From an uncultured Granulosicoccaceae bacterium (GTDB lineage: Bacteria; Pseudomonadota; Gammaproteobacteria; JABXHR01): a stretch of 7,168 nucleotides of DNA. The notes below the pieces were generated by a model. It saw only the letters and a program-made list of their open reading frames with translations. It was not told where the DNA came from and searched no databases. Positions 5,866 to 7,168 of the stretch are shown here, piece by piece (the first letter of the stretch is position 1; the number at the start of each line of letters is the position of its first letter). The DNA lies in the NCBI GenBank assembly GCA_937921805.1, contig CAKZUS010000267.1:1-7168 (forward strand), read 5' to 3'. A program made the translations under genes and the position numbers.

Positions 5866-6267
5866 CTAGTTGATCCGCTGCCACTGCTGCGAGCGGCAGA
5901 AAAACATCACGCAGCCCGAGACGGACAACATATCGCCGTCGAGCGACATCTTGGAGTTGTAGGTCTTATCGCGATCTGGCGCCCAGATTTTTCCCTTTGA
6001 CCATGCTGTTTCGCCTTTGGTCTGCATGTCCCAGATAATCGGCTTGCCAATGTGCGCGTAGTTGAGCTGAGGGGCGTCGTTTTTGTCAAAAGCCGCCATG
6101 ATCGTGCCGCACATCTTGTCTTCGCACGGGGCGATTTGTACGTGCAAATACCCGCCGGTATCGCCGGGCTGGGTTTTCCATAGTCCTGCGACTGGCGAAT
6201 CAGCGGCGCCAGCGTGTGTGAACAACAAGCCAAGTAAGAGAGTAAAAGAGAGGGAAATTCTGCGCAT
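5866..6267 (-). CDS. Secreted DUF2147 family protein
   Basis: A 133-residue protein with a signal peptide (MRRISLSFTLLLGLLFTHAGA, cleavage near residue 21-22). The mature part shows the full DUF2147 layout: GLWKT at the start, C48 and C53 in IAPCEDKMCGTI, GKPIIWDM, the GKIWAPDRDKTY block, MSLDGDMLSVSGCV, then FC and the closing QQWQRIN. C119 and C124 complete the four conserved cysteines, which may form two disulfides in the periplasm. DUF2147 proteins are small, probably beta-barrel/lipocalin-like periplasmic proteins whose biochemical role is not established. The ATG at 6267 is preceded by GGAG at seven bases spacing. It is the first gene of a probable two-gene unit with the DUF2059-like gene. 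Its upstream region, shared with mmsA, holds three CAATAC repeats. Confidence 0.88.
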   Translation of the reverse strand: MRRISLSFTLLLGLLFTHAGAADSPVAGLWKTQPGDTGGYLHVQIAPCEDKMCGTIMAAFDKNDAPQLNYAHIGKPIIWDMQTKGETAWSKGKIWAPDRDKTYNSKMSLDGDMLSVSGCVMFFCRSQQWQRIN

Positions 6268-6285
6268 GATGCGGCTCCAATCGAT

Positions 6286-6315
6286 GTATTGATGATGTAT
6301 TGCTATCTAGTATTG
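6286..6315 (-). repeat. Three CAATAC direct repeats upstream of the DUF2147 gene
   Basis: Read on the - strand, CAATAC occurs at 6315-6310, 6302-6297 and 6291-6286. The last two are part of a 9-bp repeat (GATGTATTG on +, at 6283-6291 and 6294-6302) with an 11-bp period; the first is 13 bp away. Same-face spacing of about one helical turn is what tandem-binding regulators such as OmpR/PhoB-type response regulators use. An operator is therefore possible but unproven. The repeats end 18 bases before the start codon. Confidence 0.4.
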
Positions 6316-6334
6316 CGATAAAAATTTGCGAGGA

Positions 6335-6364
6335 GTCCAGGCTTTATTGGCCTGCATTGTGGAC
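6335..6364. repeat. Interrupted inverted repeat in the divergent region
   Basis: GTCCA (6335-6339) matches TGGAC (6360-6364), and inside it CAGGC (6338-6342) matches GCCTG (6350-6354) around TTTATTG. The two stems share bases 6338-6339, so they are partly exclusive unless the inner one is shortened to GGC/GCC. It could be an operator dyad or an RNA fold at either 5' leader. Confidence 0.35.
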
Positions 6365-6397
6365 CCCAGTGCTCGTATGCTACTGTACTGCGGATAT

Positions 6398-6413
6398 TGT
6401 CATCGCGTTGACA
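6398..6413. promoter_or_regulatory. 16-bp near-perfect palindrome, candidate operator of mmsA
   Basis: TGTCATCGCGTTGACA is symmetric at 14 of 16 positions: TGTCA/TGACA arms with a central CGCG, and only the T flanking each side of the core breaking symmetry. It lies 75 bases before the mmsA ATG. A dyad of this size is typical for a dimeric helix-turn-helix repressor. The regulator is not encoded in the window, and no family consensus is claimed. Confidence 0.45.
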
Positions 6414-6488
6414 GAGGCCTGCACTGAGCTGCAGGGCTGGCTGCTGAAAGCGATTTTTTTACTGAAACAACTTCTTGAGGTTATTGAT

Positions 6489-7168
6489 ATGCAGTACGGC
6501 CACTTCATTGCGGGTGAGCGCATCGCGGGTGAGAGCGGTCGCAGCGCCGATGTGTTTAATCCTGGCATCGGTCAGGTTGCCGGGCAGGTGCCCCTCGCCA
6601 GTGCAGATGAAGTAGCCAAAGCGGTCGCCGTGGCGCAAGAGGCTTTTCCTGCTTGGGCCGCCACACCAGCCGCGAAGCGGGCGCAAGTGATGTTCAAATT
6701 CCGCGAGCTGATTCTCCAAAACATGGAAGAGCTGGCTCGTTTGGTGTCGTCCGAGCACGGCAAAACCATTGATGACGCCAAAGGCTCAATTACGCGAGGC
6801 CTGGAAGTGGTGGAGTATGCCTGCGGTATTCCCCAGGTCCTGAAAGGCGAATTTAGCCACGGTGTTGCCAATGGCGTCGATCTGCATGCTATCCGCCAGC
6901 CGCTAGGCGTTGTCGCGGGCATTACCCCTTTTAACTTCCCCGCAATGGTTCCCATGTGGATGTTCCCAATGGCTTTGGCCTGCGGCAATACCTTCGTACT
7001 GAAGCCCTCTGAGAAGACCCCAAGCTGCTCAATGCGCCTAGCGGAGTTGTTCATCGAAGCAGGATTGCCCAAAGGCTGCTTTAACGTCATCAATGGCGAT
7101 AAAGAAGCCGTGGATGCGCTGTTGACAGACCCGCAAGTGCAGGCGGTGAGCTTTGTTGGCTCCACGCC
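6489..7168 (+). CDS. mmsA: CoA-acylating methylmalonate-semialdehyde dehydrogenase, N-terminal part (runs off window)
   Basis: The frame opens at ATG 6489, with GAGG eight bases before it, and stays open to the window end: 226 complete codons of a protein usually near 500 residues. It opens MQYGHFIAGERIAGESG, the aldehyde-dehydrogenase N-terminal strand pair. It then shows SSEHGKTIDDAKG (87-99), ITPFNFPAMVPMWMFPMALA (145-164), which is distinctive for MmsA and includes Asn149 of the oxyanion hole, LKPSEKTPS (171-179) with the cofactor-contact Lys172, and SFVGST (221-226) of the NAD site. The catalytic cysteine lies beyond the window. Family role: in the cytoplasm it converts methylmalonate semialdehyde to propionyl-CoA with NAD+ and CoA, in valine and inositol breakdown; malonate semialdehyde to acetyl-CoA is the related reaction. 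No further valine-pathway gene is visible. It appears independent of the metal operon. Confidence 0.94.
   Translation, partial: MQYGHFIAGERIAGESGRSADVFNPGIGQVAGQVPLASADEVAKAVAVAQEAFPAWAATPAAKRAQVMFKFRELILQNMEELARLVSSEHGKTIDDAKGSITRGLEVVEYACGIPQVLKGEFSHGVANGVDLHAIRQPLGVVAGITPFNFPAMVPMWMFPMALACGNTFVLKPSEKTPSCSMRLAELFIEAGLPKGCFNVINGDKEAVDALLTDPQVQAVSFVGST

Larger units (their letters stand above)
6268..6488. promoter_or_regulatory. Divergent intergenic region between the DUF2147 gene and mmsA
   Basis: These 221 bases separate two divergently read genes and must hold both promoters. AT-rich sequence at 6281-6330 faces the DUF2147 gene. A TTGACA sits at 6408-6413 but has no acceptable -10 at the right distance on the + strand, and no convincing sigma-70 pair was found for either gene. 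Recognisable structures are the CAATAC repeats, the 6335-6364 dyad, the 6398-6413 palindrome, a CCTGCA/TGCAGG stem at 6418-6435 and a seven-T run at 6454-6460 that does not directly follow a stem. Confidence 0.6.

Noticed and set aside
5792..5884. Upstream extension of the DUF2059-like gene
   Set aside because: It would overlap the DUF2147 coding end, has no ribosome site comparable to AGGA before 5791, and would place the signal peptide internally.
6408..6413. TTGACA as the -35 box of mmsA
   Set aside because: No TATAAT-like hexamer lies 16-18 bases downstream (sequence there is GC-rich), and the hexamer is better explained as part of the 16-bp palindrome.
6418..6460. Intrinsic terminator or attenuator before mmsA
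   Set aside because: The CCTGCA/TGCAGG stem ends 18 bases before the seven-T run, and the alternative GCAG/CTGC stem is only 4 bp and still nine bases away.
6510..6533. GCGGGTGAG direct repeat in mmsA
   Set aside because: It encodes two IAGE units that are normal for the N-terminal strands of aldehyde dehydrogenases; coding coincidence is sufficient.
6572..7165. 197-residue open frame on the - strand
   Set aside because: Antisense to mmsA, whose translation matches its family throughout; the opposite frame has no domain features.

Overview
The window reads as a chromosomal segment of a gammaproteobacterium, probably a marine, aerobic heterotroph. This is inferred from the moderately high GC content, from the CobW-type cobalamin protein beside an ECF metal transporter, and from DUF2147 and methylmalonate-semialdehyde dehydrogenase genes of proteobacterial type. 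Genus cannot be fixed from the sequence alone. No mobile element, CRISPR array, tRNA or rRNA was seen.

Bases 1-4996 (+ strand) form one tightly packed transition-metal operon. It holds the 3' end of a CobW-type GTPase/metallochaperone, a periplasmic DUF4198 (NikK-type) protein, a CbiM/NikM substrate-binding membrane protein, a NikL-type signal-peptide plus one-TM protein, a CbiQ/NikQ transmembrane coupling protein, a short CbiO/NikO ATPase, and an MFS exporter of the NreB/NrsD type with a very His-rich C-terminal tail. The first six genes overlap at every junction (1, 1, 4, about 14 and 10 nt) and mostly start with GTG. This points to translational coupling. Together they would bring Co2+ and/or Ni2+ across the inner membrane, hand it to a chaperone, and export excess through the MFS protein. 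CobW argues for cobalt and cobalamin synthesis. The NikK/NikL and NreB resemblances argue for nickel. The sequence does not settle which.

Bases 5000-6267 (- strand) carry two small secreted-protein genes: a DUF2147 protein, then a DUF2059-like helical protein with a CxxxC pair. A strong intercistronic hairpin lies between them. The second gene converges on the MFS gene with only 3 nt between stop codons.

Bases 6268-6488 are a divergent regulatory region. It contains three CAATAC repeats near the DUF2147 start, an interrupted dyad in the middle, and a near-perfect 16-bp palindrome upstream of mmsA. From 6489 to the window end (+ strand) runs the first 226 codons of mmsA, CoA-acylating methylmalonate-semialdehyde dehydrogenase of valine catabolism.

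All protein families are recognisable. The least ordinary points are the import-chaperone-efflux combination in one operon, the His-rich exporter tail, the His residues expected at three extracytoplasmic N-termini, and several uncharacterised regulatory structures.
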